From assembly GCF_039535785.1 (NCBI RefSeq), contig NZ_BAAAXV010000001.1:2108001-2172000 (forward strand): a DNA stretch of 64,000 nt, read 5' to 3'. The DNA is from Nonomuraea helvata (GTDB lineage Bacteria; Actinomycetota; Actinomycetes; Streptosporangiales; Streptosporangiaceae). The first letter of the stretch is position 1; every line of letters starts with the position of its first letter. Both the position numbers and the translations under genes were made by a program. Positions 43,225-52,891 of this stretch are shown piece after piece. Below the pieces are notes generated by a model. The model saw only the letters and a program-made list of their open reading frames with translations. It did not search any database and had not been told where the DNA came from.

Positions 43225-43680
43225 TCAGAAGATCAGAGTGAGGGCGAGACTGTTGGCGGCGAGCGCCACCATGGCGAACGACGTACGCAGCAGGTGCCAG
43301 CGCCGCCACACCGGGCGGGGATCCTCCCATCCCGGCGGGACCGCGTCCGGATCGGTCCGGTGCACCCGCTTGTTGATCGGCACGTTGCGCAGGTGGGAGA
43401 CCCACGAGACGCCGGCGAGGCACACCGACGCGCAGATGACCAGCGCGCGGGCGGCGCCTCCCGGTGCCCAGAAGGCCAGGACGATGTCCAGCAGCGTCGT
43501 GCCCAGCACGATGAGCGGCATGGTGGGGTCCCAGTTCCGGCCGAGCAGCGTGTGCGTGTAGACGTAGCGGTCCGGCGGCATCGCCGCCAGCGCCGGCACG
43601 GTGCTGACCGCCACCGCGAACAGCACGCCCGCCACCGTGCCGCTGCCGAGGAGCACCAGCACGGCCAGGACGTTCAGCAT
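43225..43680 (-). CDS. DUF1772/anthrone-oxygenase-like membrane protein
   Basis: A 151-residue protein with four hydrophobic segments and the N-V-P-I-N-K motif of the DUF1772 family, whose fungal members are anthrone oxygenases. GGAGGTGA lies five bases before the ATG at 43680, inside the end of the LLM gene. A second member, with the same N-V-P-I-N-K, is at 51670-52137. It may oxidise the central ring to a quinone at the membrane; this is inference. Confidence 0.85.
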   Translation of the reverse strand: MLNVLAVLVLLGSGTVAGVLFAVAVSTVPALAAMPPDRYVYTHTLLGRNWDPTMPLIVLGTTLLDIVLAFWAPGGAARALVICASVCLAGVSWVSHLRNVPINKRVHRTDPDAVPPGWEDPRPVWRRWHLLRTSFAMVALAANSLALTLIF

Positions 43681-43685
43681 GTTGA

Positions 43686-44546
43686 TCACCTCCAGACGGC
43701 GTCCGCGATCAGGTCGGCCTGTCCCGGGTCCTGGACGCACGGGAACAGCAGCAGCTCGTCGCAGCCGGCGGCCTCGTAGCCGGCCACGAAGTCACGCAGC
43801 TGCCGCGCGTCAGTGAGCACGCTGCGCACCGCCATCTCGGCCTTCCACCCCATGAAGGAGTAGTAGTCCAGCAGGTGGTGCGCGGCCTGCTCACGCCCGT
43901 CCGGGCCCAGCGACACGTAGGCGATCGCCATGAGACGCGGCCGATCGGCCCGGCCGGCCGCCTCCCAGGCCTCGCGGACCCGGCCGACCAGCTCGCCGTA
44001 ACCGGAGGCCGAGCTGCCCCCGGCGATCCAGCCGTCGCCGAAGGCGGCGGCACGCCGCATCGCCGTGGGCGAGTGGCCGCCCACGAACAGCGGCGGCCCG
44101 CCCTTCTCGGCGCGCGGGCCGGGGACCGGCCCGTCGCTCTCGCCGCTCCAGAACCCGCGCAGCTCGGCCAGCAGCCCGTCGAGCCGCCGGCCGCGCGCCG
44201 CATAAGAGGTACGGCACGCCTCGTAGTCGTCCTGCCGCCCGCCGGCGGCGACGCCCACCGTGAGCCGTCCTCCGGAGAGCCGGTCCAGGCTCGCGAGCTG
44301 CTTGGCGAGCAGTGCCCGATCGCCCCTGTAGGCGGCGATCAGGATGGTCGTGGCCAGCCGGATCCGGCCCGTCGCGCCGGCCGCGCCGGCCAGGGCGATC
44401 AGCGGCTCGTAGCCGTCGTACATCAGCCGGTCGAGCGCTCCGAGTGACGAGAAGCCGAGCTCCTCGGCCCGGCGGGCCCAGGTGAGAAGATCGCTGCCGG
44501 CGATCCCCGACACCATCGTCGGCAGCCCGATGCCCAGCTCCATCAT
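43686..44546 (-). CDS. LLM-class flavin/F420-dependent oxidoreductase
   Basis: A 286-residue luciferase-like protein alike to the one at 28.0-28.9 kb (M-E-L-G-I-G-L-P-T, L-D-R-L-S-G-G-R-L-T-V-G-V, G-G-H-S-P-T). The start ATG 44546 overlaps the cyclase stop (ATGA). Part of the operon SDR/SchA-CurD cyclase/LLM/DUF1772. Substrate unknown; likely an oxidative or reductive tailoring step. Confidence 0.88.
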   Translation of the reverse strand: MMELGIGLPTMVSGIAGSDLLTWARRAEELGFSSLGALDRLMYDGYEPLIALAGAAGATGRIRLATTILIAAYRGDRALLAKQLASLDRLSGGRLTVGVAAGGRQDDYEACRTSYAARGRRLDGLLAELRGFWSGESDGPVPGPRAEKGGPPLFVGGHSPTAMRRAAAFGDGWIAGGSSASGYGELVGRVREAWEAAGRADRPRLMAIAYVSLGPDGREQAAHHLLDYYSFMGWKAEMAVRSVLTDARQLRDFVAGYEAAGCDELLLFPCVQDPGQADLIADAVWR

Positions 44547-44923
44547 CGGCCCGCAGGATGGGTGTCCACGGAGAGCTGGACGACGCAGCGCATGAGCGCG
44601 TTGCGGAAGTACGCCTGGAACGCCTCCGGCGTGGAGGTGTCGCGCTGGTCGACGAGGTAGGGCGCCAGCTTCTCCTCGATCACGTGCACGCCTTTCTGTC
44701 CGGCCATGTGGGCGGCGACAGCGCGGAAGTCGCCCTCGTAATGGATCACTCGGACCAGCACGCCGTCCTTGAGGAATACGGCCGTGCCGAGCAGCCGGCC
44801 GGCCTGGTCGCCGGTCGCGTCGCGCAGGATGGGAGTGTCCACCCGCTGGAAGTCGGCGAAGATCTCCGCGATCTCGTCGTCGAATCCGGGCCGGACGTTG
44901 TAGGTGATGGCGGCATAGGGCAT
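44543..44923 (-). CDS. SchA/CurD-like polyketide cyclase
   Basis: A 126-residue member of the SchA/CurD-like family (M-P-Y-A-A-I-T-Y, H-Y-E-G-D-F, R-D-T-S-T-P-E-A-F). It is the closer match to the usual spore-pigment proteins; the one at 12.2 kb is more divergent. The ATG at 44923 overlaps the SDR stop (TGATG). It probably helps form the last rings together with the TcmI-type and cupin proteins. Confidence 0.88.
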   Translation of the reverse strand: MPYAAITYNVRPGFDDEIAEIFADFQRVDTPILRDATGDQAGRLLGTAVFLKDGVLVRVIHYEGDFRAVAAHMAGQKGVHVIEEKLAPYLVDQRDTSTPEAFQAYFRNALMRCVVQLSVDTHPAGR

Positions 44924-45660
44924 CAGACGCCTCCGTCCACGTTGAGAGTGACCCCGGTGATGTACCGGGACACGTCGCTGGCCAGAAAGAGCACGGCCGC
45001 CGCCACCTCTTCGGGAGAGCCGAGGCGGCCGAGCGCGGTCACCGCCTTGATGAGGTCGGCGACCGGGGGCGGCGGACCGTCGCCTGGCCCCTTCACGATC
45101 ACGCCGGGCGCCACGGTGTTGACCCGCACGCCCCTGCTGCCGAGCTCCCTGGCCAGTGACCTGGTGAGCCCGGAGAGCGCGGTCTTGGAAGCGCAGTAGT
45201 GCGCGCTCTCCGGCCGCCCGCGCATGCCGGCCGACGCTCCGATGTAGATGACGGAGCCGTGGTCGGCGAGCAGCCCGAGTGTGGCCCGGGTCACCAGGAA
45301 GCTGCTGGTGAGGTTCGCCGAGATGACCCGGTCCCACTCCTGCTCGGTGAGCTCCGCGAAACGGGCGCGGCCGTCGACGCCGACGTTGTTCACGACCACG
45401 TCGAGGCCGCCGAGCGCCTCCTCGCAGACGGTCGCGAGCGTGGCCGCGCCGTCGGGCCCGGTCACGTCGGCCTGCACCACGCGGTGGCCGTCACCCAGCT
45501 CCTTCAGTTCGCGGGCCAGACCGTCGGCCGCCTCTCCCGGGCTGCGGTGGCAGGCGACCACGCGGGCTCCGGCCCGGGCGAACGCCAGCGCGGTCGCCCG
45601 GCCGATCCCCTGCGTGCCGCCGGTCACCAGGACCCGTTTCCCGGCCAGTTCAAGATCCAC
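44923..45660 (-). CDS. short-chain dehydrogenase/reductase
   Basis: A 245-residue SDR (T-G-G-T-Q-G-I-G and Y-C-A-S-K). The GTG start at 45660 follows GGAGGTTGATC, which decides against the longer frame. It resembles the SDR at 52160-52891 (same start pattern L-x-x-K-x-I/V-L-V-T-G-G, same N-V-D-G-G-I/V end), and each lies beside a DUF1772-containing operon. Probably a polyketide ketoreductase. Confidence 0.87.
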   Translation of the reverse strand: MDLELAGKRVLVTGGTQGIGRATALAFARAGARVVACHRSPGEAADGLARELKELGDGHRVVQADVTGPDGAATLATVCEEALGGLDVVVNNVGVDGRARFAELTEQEWDRVISANLTSSFLVTRATLGLLADHGSVIYIGASAGMRGRPESAHYCASKTALSGLTRSLARELGSRGVRVNTVAPGVIVKGPGDGPPPPVADLIKAVTALGRLGSPEEVAAAVLFLASDVSRYITGVTLNVDGGV

Positions 45661-45692
45661 GATCAACCTCCGCTCAGGGCACGTCATGGCCG

Positions 45693-45735
45693 ATGCTGGG
45701 CGTTCGCGCTCGCGACAGGCTGGAACAGGGCTCGA
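45693..45735 (-). promoter_or_regulatory. SARP-type promoter of the SDR/cyclase/LLM/DUF1772 operon
   Basis: On the minus strand TCGAGCC (45729-45735), TCCAGCC (45718-45724) and GCGAGCG (45707-45713), 8 bp, then CAGCAT (45693-45698). Confidence 0.55.
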
Positions 45736-45772
45736 CCGGCCGCGCGAGCGCAGGCAGGAGGCCCTTCGCTCC

Positions 45773-45815
45773 TCGAGCCGGCCTCGAGCAGTCCCTCCGG
45801 GGCCGATGCGACTCT
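45773..45815 (+). promoter_or_regulatory. SARP-type promoter of the KR gene
   Basis: TCGAGCC (45773-45779), TCGAGCA (45784-45790) and a weak third copy at 45795, then 8 bp and GACTCT (45810-45815), seven bases before the ATG. Confidence 0.55.
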
Positions 45816-45821
45816 GAGGTA

Positions 45822-46568
45822 ATGAGCCACACAGACAGGCAGGTCGCGCTCGTCAGCGGCGGCTCGCGCGGCATCGGCCGGGCGATCGTGCTGCGACTGG
45901 CACGGGACGGATTCGATGTCAGCTTCTGCTACCACAGCGCCGAGGAGAGCGCGGCGGCGGTGGCCAAGGAGGCCAGGGAGTTCGGCGGCCAGGTGCTCCC
46001 GGTCCGCGCGGACGTGGCCAGCGGCCAGGCGATGCGGGACTGGGTCGGCCGCGTGGAGGACGAGCTCGGCGCGATCGACACGGTCGTGACGTCCGCCGGC
46101 ATCACGAAGGACGCGCCACTCATGCTCGTGGAGGAGGCCGACTGGGACGCGGTGCTGCGGACCAACGTCGACGGCGTCTACCACCTGTGCCGCGCCGCCG
46201 TCTTCGGCATGATGAAGCGCCGGTCGGGCTGCGTGATCACCATGTCGTCCGTGGCCGGTGTGTACGGCCACGCGACGCAGACCACGTACTCGGCGTCGAA
46301 GGCGGCCATCATCGGGTTCACCCGGGCACTGGCCAAGGAGATCGGCGGGCACGGCGTGCGGGCCAACGTGGTCGCGCCGGGCCTCATCTCGACGGACATG
46401 ACCGACCAGCTCAGCGAGCGGGCCGCCAAGCGCCTGCTGGACGCGATCGCGCTGCGCCGGTTCGGCCACCCCGAAGAGGTGGCCGATCTCGTCGCCTTCC
46501 TGGCCTCCGACCGGGCCTCGTACATCACGGGCAGTGTCTTCGAGGTCCACGGCGGAATCGCGATCTGA
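45822..46568 (+). CDS. ketoreductase (FabG-like SDR)
   Basis: A 248-residue FabG-type SDR: S-G-G-S-R-G-I-G near residue 12, N-V-D-G-V-Y, active site S-S-V-A-G and Y-S-A-S-K, ending E-V-H-G-G. It is the best candidate for the polyketide ketoreductase that reduces the nascent chain on the ACP, although not next to the minimal synthase genes. The ATG at 45822 follows GAGGT with short spacing; a near-leaderless transcript is possible. Confidence 0.88.
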   Translation: MSHTDRQVALVSGGSRGIGRAIVLRLARDGFDVSFCYHSAEESAAAVAKEAREFGGQVLPVRADVASGQAMRDWVGRVEDELGAIDTVVTSAGITKDAPLMLVEEADWDAVLRTNVDGVYHLCRAAVFGMMKRRSGCVITMSSVAGVYGHATQTTYSASKAAIIGFTRALAKEIGGHGVRANVVAPGLISTDMTDQLSERAAKRLLDAIALRRFGHPEEVADLVAFLASDRASYITGSVFEVHGGIAI

Positions 46569-46575
46569 GCCCGGC

Positions 46576-47511
46576 TCAGCGGGCGGGGGTGGGCAGCTCG
46601 GTGACGGCGGCGGCGTCCTTGCCGCCGCCGCCGTCGCCACGGACCGGAGTACGCAGCTCGGCGATGGCGGCGGCGTCCTTGTCGCCGTCGCCGGCGCGGA
46701 TCGCCGCGCCGAACCGCTCGGCCACCCCCGCCGTGACGGGCAGCTCCAGGTCGTGCGCGGCGGCACCGGCCACCGCCAGGCGAAGGTCCTTCTCCATCAG
46801 CGTGCTGCGGAAGGCCGGCGGCTCGTAGCGGCGGGTCCGCATCAGCTCCGCGCGGAACGCGAGCGCCGGCGAGCTGAACCCGCTCTTGGCGATGGTCGTG
46901 AAGAACAGGTCGCGGTCGACACCGGCGCTGACGGCCAGCTGCGCCGCCTCGGCCAGCGCGGCGATCTGGTTGCCGAGGAGCAGGTTGAAGGAGAGCTTCA
47001 GCCCGCAGGCCGAGCCGGCCGGGCCGACGTGCACCATCTCCTGGGCGAGCGCCTCCAGCACCTCGCGGGCGCCGTCCACGTCCTCGCGCCGCCCGGCCGT
47101 GAAGATCCGCAGCTGGCCCGCCCTGGCCATCGGCGGGTTCCCGATCACACACGCCTCGATGCGGCGGGCGCCGATCCTGGCCAGGCGCTCGGACGCGGCC
47201 GCGGAGTAGGCGGGCGAAACGGTCGAGGTGTCCACCACGAGTGCCCCAGGACGGAGCCGCCCGGACAGCTCACCGAAGAGGATCTGCTCGACCGCCGCCT
47301 CATCGCTGAGGCTGAGCAGGATGATCGAGGCGTCGCGGCCCGCCTCGCCGGCGGAGGAGGCGACGCGTGCCCCCGCCTCCGCCAGCGGCGCGGCCTTGGC
47401 CGCGGTGCGGTTGTGGACCACCAGCGGGAATCCGGCCTCGCGCAGGCACAGCGCCATGCCGGCGCCCATGCCGCCCAGACCGATGAAGGCCAGCTCGTTC
47501 TCGCCGCTCAC
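46576..47511 (-). CDS. NAD(P)-dependent beta-hydroxyacid-dehydrogenase-like protein
   Basis: A 311-residue protein of the 3-hydroxyisobutyrate dehydrogenase type: N-terminal Rossmann G-L-G-G-M-G and a helical C-terminal domain with G-S-A-C-G-L-K-L near residue 165. The GTG at 47511 has AAAGGTGA upstream. The C-terminus carries a tandem repeat of about 18 residues (K-D-A-A-A-x-x-E-L-x-T-P-x-R, twice), unusual for the family. It may oxidise or reduce a side-chain hydroxy acid. Confidence 0.82.
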   Translation of the reverse strand: MSGENELAFIGLGGMGAGMALCLREAGFPLVVHNRTAAKAAPLAEAGARVASSAGEAGRDASIILLSLSDEAAVEQILFGELSGRLRPGALVVDTSTVSPAYSAAASERLARIGARRIEACVIGNPPMARAGQLRIFTAGRREDVDGAREVLEALAQEMVHVGPAGSACGLKLSFNLLLGNQIAALAEAAQLAVSAGVDRDLFFTTIAKSGFSSPALAFRAELMRTRRYEPPAFRSTLMEKDLRLAVAGAAAHDLELPVTAGVAERFGAAIRAGDGDKDAAAIAELRTPVRGDGGGGKDAAAVTELPTPAR

Positions 47512-47548
47512 AGCAGTCACCTTTCGACGGTTCTGAAATGCCGCCGCC

Positions 47549-47580
47549 ACTGTGCGGTTCTCGGCTCGACGTGGACTCGC
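47549..47580 (-). promoter_or_regulatory. SARP-type promoter of the dehydrogenase gene
   Basis: On the minus strand GCGAGTC (47574-47580) and TCGAGCC (47563-47569), 8 bp, then CACAGT (47549-47554). Confidence 0.55.
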
Positions 47581-47590
47581 GCCGCCCGCT

Positions 47591-47633
47591 TCGAGCGGGA
47601 TTCGACCGAGACCAGAACCATCGGGTCAACCAT
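47591..47633 (+). promoter_or_regulatory. SARP-type promoter of the core PKS operon
   Basis: TCGAGCG (47591-47597), TCGACCG (47602-47608) and CAGAACC (47613-47619) at 11-bp steps, 8 bp, then AACCAT (47628-47633), 27 bases before the TcmI-type start. A further pair is at 47566/47577. Confidence 0.55.
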
Positions 47634-47660
47634 GGGGCATCAAAACGAGAGGAGCTCCCG

Positions 47661-47987
47661 GTGCATCGGACATTGATCGTCGCCCGCATGGACCCGGCCG
47701 AGGCGGACAACGTGGCACAGATCTTCAGGGACTCTGACGCCACCGACCTGCCCCGGATGATCGGAGTGTCGCGACGCACGCTTTTCCGCTTCCACAACCT
47801 CTACTTCCACCTGGTGGAGGCGGACGACGACATCACGCCGGATCTCTACAAGGCACGCAGCCACCCGCTCTATGACGACATCAACAAGCGGCTGGCTCAG
47901 CACATCCGGCCGTACGACCCGAACTGGCGCGAGCCGAAGGACGCCATGGCCAACCCCTTCTACGTCTGGGAGTCGAACGGTGAGTGA
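47661..47987 (+). CDS. TcmI-family polyketide cyclase
   Basis: A 108-residue protein matching TcmI along its length (R-M-D-P-A-E-A-D, F-R-F-H-N-L-Y-F-H-L-V-E-A-D-D-D, A-R-S-H-P-L-Y). TcmI-type enzymes close the fourth ring of tetracenomycin and related polyphenols. The GTG at 47661 follows GGAG. It is the first gene of the core operon and its end overlaps the cupin gene. Confidence 0.93.
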   Translation: MHRTLIVARMDPAEADNVAQIFRDSDATDLPRMIGVSRRTLFRFHNLYFHLVEADDDITPDLYKARSHPLYDDINKRLAQHIRPYDPNWREPKDAMANPFYVWESNGE

Positions 47988-48429
47988 AGCAGCGGAGAAG
48001 CTCGCCGTGGTGGCCAAGGTGCGCGCGGACGACGTGGCTGCCAACCGGCGCCGCGGAGGTGACATCCGCGTGGTCCTCAGCCCGAAGACCGTCGCCTCGA
48101 CCTCCGGGTTCATGGGCACGCTGACGCTCGCGCCCGGCGAGTTCGTGGCCGAGCACTACCACCCGTACTCCGAGGAGTTCCTCTTCGTGGTGCGCGGCCG
48201 GCTCACCGCCAGGATCGGCACGCAGGTGCTGGAGCTCGAGGGCGGCGAAGGGCTGATGGTCCCCAAGAGTGTGCCGCACCGGGTCTGGAACGACGGCGAG
48301 GAAGAGGTGTACGCGATCTTCCACCTGAGCCCCCTGGCACCGCGGCCGGAACTCGGGCACGTCGACACCGAGCCCCTGCCGGCCTCCGGGGCGGCGCAGG
48401 CCGTACCGGATGTTGGAGGGCCGAACTGA
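47980..48429 (+). CDS. cupin-domain polyketide cyclase candidate
   Basis: A 149-residue cupin ([14 protein letters not shown] near 47-60 supplies the His-rich metal motif; G-G-E-G-L-M-V-P and V-P-H-R-V-W follow). Cupin proteins act as cyclases or oxygenases in resistomycin and pentangular clusters. The GTG at 47980 overlaps TcmI, and the stop overlaps KS-alpha (TGATG), so it belongs to the core operon. Confidence 0.87.
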   Translation: MSEAAEKLAVVAKVRADDVAANRRRGGDIRVVLSPKTVASTSGFMGTLTLAPGEFVAEHYHPYSEEFLFVVRGRLTARIGTQVLELEGGEGLMVPKSVPHRVWNDGEEEVYAIFHLSPLAPRPELGHVDTEPLPASGAAQAVPDVGGPN

Positions 48430-49688
48430 TGCGCACTGACAGGCGCGTCGTGATCACCGGGATCGGGGTGGTGGCCCCGGGCGGCATCGGGACGAAGGCG
48501 TTCTGGGATCTGCTGTCCGAGGGCCGCACCGCCACCCGCACCATCTCGTTGTTCGACCCGTCAGGCTTCCGCTCCCGCATCGCGGCCGAATGCGACTTCG
48601 ACCCGGCCGCGGAGGGGCTGAGCCCGGCGGAGATCCGCCGGATGGACCGGGCGGCGCAGTTCGGCGTCGTCTGCGCCAGGGAGGCCCTGGCCGACAGCGG
48701 CATCGAGGGGGTGGTGCCGCCGGAGCGCATCGGGGTCAGCATCGGCAGCGCCGTGGGGTGCACGATGGGCCTCGAGGAGGAGTACGTCGTCCTGAGCGAC
48801 GGCGGCCGGCGCTGGCTGGTGGACCCCGACTACGTGGTGCGGCACCTGTACGGATACATGGCGCCGAGCACCATCGCGTGCGAGGTGGCCTGGGCGGCGG
48901 GCGCCGAGGGGCCGGTCTCCCTGATCTCCACGGGCTGCACGGCGGGGCTGGACGCGGTGGGCAACGGCGCCCAGCAGATCTGGACCGGCCGGGCGGACGT
49001 GGTGATCGCCGGGGCGACCGACGCGCCCATCTCGCCCATCACCGCGGCCTGCTTCGACGCGATCAAGGCGACCTCGCCCAACAACGACGACCCGGCCCAC
49101 GCGTCGCGTCCCTTCGACGCGCACCGGGACGGGTTCGTCCTCGGGGAGGGGTCCGCGGTCTTCGTCCTGGAGGAGCGGGAGGCGGCCCTGGCACGCGGCG
49201 CCCATATTTATGCCGAGATAGCGGGATTCGCGAGCCGGAGCAACGCGTACCACATGACGGGGCTCAAGCCGGACGGCCGTGAGATGGCCGAGGCGATCAC
49301 CAACGCCCTGGCCATGGCGCGGCTGGACGCCTCGGACATCGACTACATCAACGCGCACGGCTCGGGGACCAAGCAGAACGACAGGCACGAGACCGCGGCC
49401 TTCAAGCGCGCGCTCGGCCACCGTGCGTACGAGGTGCCGGTCAGCTCCATCAAGTCCATGGTCGGCCACTCGCTCGGCGCCATCGGATCCATCGAGGTGG
49501 CCGCCTGCGCGCTGGCCATCGAGCACCAGGTGGTGCCGCCGACGGCGAACCTGCACACGCGGGACCCCGAGTGCGATCTCGATTACGTGCCGCTCACGGC
49601 GCGGGAGCACGCGATCGACGGAGTGCTCAGCGTCGGCAGCGGGTTCGGCGGTTTCCAGACCGCCATGGCCATCGTGAGGTCGGCATGA
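48429..49688 (+). CDS. type II PKS ketosynthase, KS-alpha
   Basis: A 419-residue KS-alpha with Cys170 in S-T-G-C-T-A-G-L-D, His310 in [15 protein letters not shown] and His347 in M-V-G-H-S-L-G, the numbering and motifs of aromatic (actinorhodin-type) synthases. It condenses malonyl-ACP units with KS-beta. It starts in a TGATG overlap with the cupin gene and ends in an ATGA overlap with KS-beta, giving balanced translation. Confidence 0.97.
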   Translation: MRTDRRVVITGIGVVAPGGIGTKAFWDLLSEGRTATRTISLFDPSGFRSRIAAECDFDPAAEGLSPAEIRRMDRAAQFGVVCAREALADSGIEGVVPPERIGVSIGSAVGCTMGLEEEYVVLSDGGRRWLVDPDYVVRHLYGYMAPSTIACEVAWAAGAEGPVSLISTGCTAGLDAVGNGAQQIWTGRADVVIAGATDAPISPITAACFDAIKATSPNNDDPAHASRPFDAHRDGFVLGEGSAVFVLEEREAALARGAHIYAEIAGFASRSNAYHMTGLKPDGREMAEAITNALAMARLDASDIDYINAHGSGTKQNDRHETAAFKRALGHRAYEVPVSSIKSMVGHSLGAIGSIEVAACALAIEHQVVPPTANLHTRDPECDLDYVPLTAREHAIDGVLSVGSGFGGFQTAMAIVRSA

Positions 49689-50919
49689 GTACGGAAACCA
49701 GCAGGCAGGCCGTCGTCACCGGGCTCGGGATCGCGGCGCCGAACGGGCTCGGCATCGAGGACTACTGGGCCGCCACGCTGGCGGGCCAGAGCGGCATCAG
49801 GGAGATCAGCCGCTTCGACGCCTCCGGCTACCCGGTGCGGCTGGCCGGGCAGGTGAGCGGCTTCACCGCCGGCGAGCACGTCCCGAGCCGTCTCATCCCG
49901 CAGACCGACCACGGCACCCACCTCGGACTGGCCGCCGCGGCCTGGGCCCTGGAGGACGCCGGCGCCGACCCCGCGGCCATGCCGGAGTACGACATGGCCG
50001 TGGTGACCGCCAGCTCGTCCGGCGGGACCGAGTTCGGCCAGCGGGAGATCGAGCGGCTGTGGTCCAAGGGCCCGTCCTGGGTCGGCGCCTACCAGTCGAT
50101 CGCCTGGTTCTACGCGGCCACGACCGGCCAGATCTCCATCCGCCACGGGATGCGGGGGCCCTGCGGGGTCATCTGCGCCGAACAGGCGGGCGGGCTGGAC
50201 GCGGCCGGCCAGGCGCGCCAGCTGATCAGGAGCGGCACCCGGCTGGTGGTCACCGGCGGGACCGACGCCTCGCTCTGCCCCTACGGCCTGACCGCGCAGT
50301 ACAGCAACGGGCGGCTCAGCGAGTCGGCCGATCCCGTCAGCGCGTACCAGCCCTTCGGCGTCGGCGCGAGCGGCTACGTGCCGGGCGAGGGCGGCGCGAT
50401 GCTGATCGTCGAGAACGCCGAGGACGCCCGGGCCCGGGGCGCGCGCGTCTACGGGGAGATCGCCGGTTACGCCTCGACCTTCGACCCGCGCCCGGGCTCC
50501 GGCCGGGAGCCGGGCCTGCGCAGGGCCATGGAGCTGGCGATCTCCGACGCCGGGCTGAGCGCCGGCGACGTCGACGTGGTCTTCGCGGACGCGGCCGGCG
50601 TGCCGGAGCTCGACCTGCAGGAGGCCGCGGCGATCCGCGCGGTGTTCGGCCCGGGCCGCCCGCCGGTCACGGCGCCGAAGACCATGACCGGGCGGCTCTA
50701 CGCGGGCGGCGCGGCCCTCGACCTCGCGAGCGCCCTGCTGGCCATTCGCGACGGCGTCATCCCGCCCACGACCGGGGTGAGCGAGCTGGTCCCCGGGTGC
50801 GACATCGACCTGGTCCTCGGGGCGCCGCGCGAGGCGGCCCTCGGCACCGCCATGGTCGTCGCCCGCGGCCACGGCGGATTCAACGCGGCAGTCATCGTCA
50901 CGAACGAACGGAGCACCAG

Positions 50920-50923
<4 letters not shown>
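49685..50923 (+). CDS. type II PKS chain-length factor, KS-beta
   Basis: A 412-residue KS-beta: the Cys is replaced by Gln167 (C-A-E-Q-A-G-G), the decarboxylating residue of CLFs. At the tunnel-gate positions equivalent to Phe109, Thr112 and Phe116 of the actinorhodin CLF it has Thr115, Gly118 and Ile122. The smaller residues leave a deeper cavity, so a chain longer than the octaketide is expected. Overlaps with both neighbours are four bases. Confidence 0.97.
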
Positions 50924-52137
<1,214 letters not shown>

Positions 52138-52159
52138 ATGTCACAGGAGCCATGGAACG

Positions 52160-52891
52160 ATGGAGCTCAACCTGACCGCAAAGAAGATCCTCGTGACCGG
52201 CGGTTCGCGGGGCATAGGGCGGGGCGTCGTGCTCGGCCTCGCCCGCGCGGGGGCCGACGTGGTGACGTGCTACCGCACGGAGGGCGAGGCCGTCACGAGC
52301 CTGGCCCGCGAACTCAAGGAGACCGGTGGCGACCACCACCTGGTCAGGGCGGACGTGAGCAACCCGGCGGACGTCGACGACCTCGTCGAGCACTGCCGCA
52401 CCTCGTACGGATCCCTTGACGTGGTCGTGCACAACGCGGGCGTCATCAGTCACATACCGTTCGCCGAGCTCCCCCTCGAGGAGTGGCAGCGCGTCGTGGC
52501 CAACAACCTGGGCGGGCCGTACCTGGTCACGCAGCGCGCGCTGCCGCTGCTCAGCGAGGGTGGCTCCGTCATCTTCGTGGGCTCGAGGGTGGCCACGGTG
52601 GGCATCCCGCTGCGCGCCCACTACACGGCCACCAAGGCCGGCCTGGTGGGGCTCACCCGTTCCCTCGCCAAGGAGCTGGGCCCGCGCGGGATCCGCGTGA
52701 ACGTGGTGGCGCCCGGGCCGATCCAGACGGAGGAGCCGACGCCGCCCGCCGTCCTCGAGCGCTACCAGAAGATGATCCCCCTCGGCAGGCTCGGGGACGT
52801 CTCGGACATCGCCGGGGTCGTCGGCTTCCTGTCCAGTGACCTGTCGCGGTTCGTGAACGGCGAGACGATCAACGTCGATGGAGGAATCTGA
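52160..52891 (+). CDS. short-chain dehydrogenase/reductase
   Basis: A 243-residue SDR with T-G-G-S-R-G-I-G and Y-T-A-T-K, similar to the SDR at 44.9-45.7 kb. It starts 22 bases after the DUF1772 gene and ends in a one-base overlap with the hydroxylase. It may be a ketoreductase acting after first cyclisation. Confidence 0.86.
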   Translation: MELNLTAKKILVTGGSRGIGRGVVLGLARAGADVVTCYRTEGEAVTSLARELKETGGDHHLVRADVSNPADVDDLVEHCRTSYGSLDVVVHNAGVISHIPFAELPLEEWQRVVANNLGGPYLVTQRALPLLSEGGSVIFVGSRVATVGIPLRAHYTATKAGLVGLTRSLAKELGPRGIRVNVVAPGPIQTEEPTPPAVLERYQKMIPLGRLGDVSDIAGVVGFLSSDLSRFVNGETINVDGGI

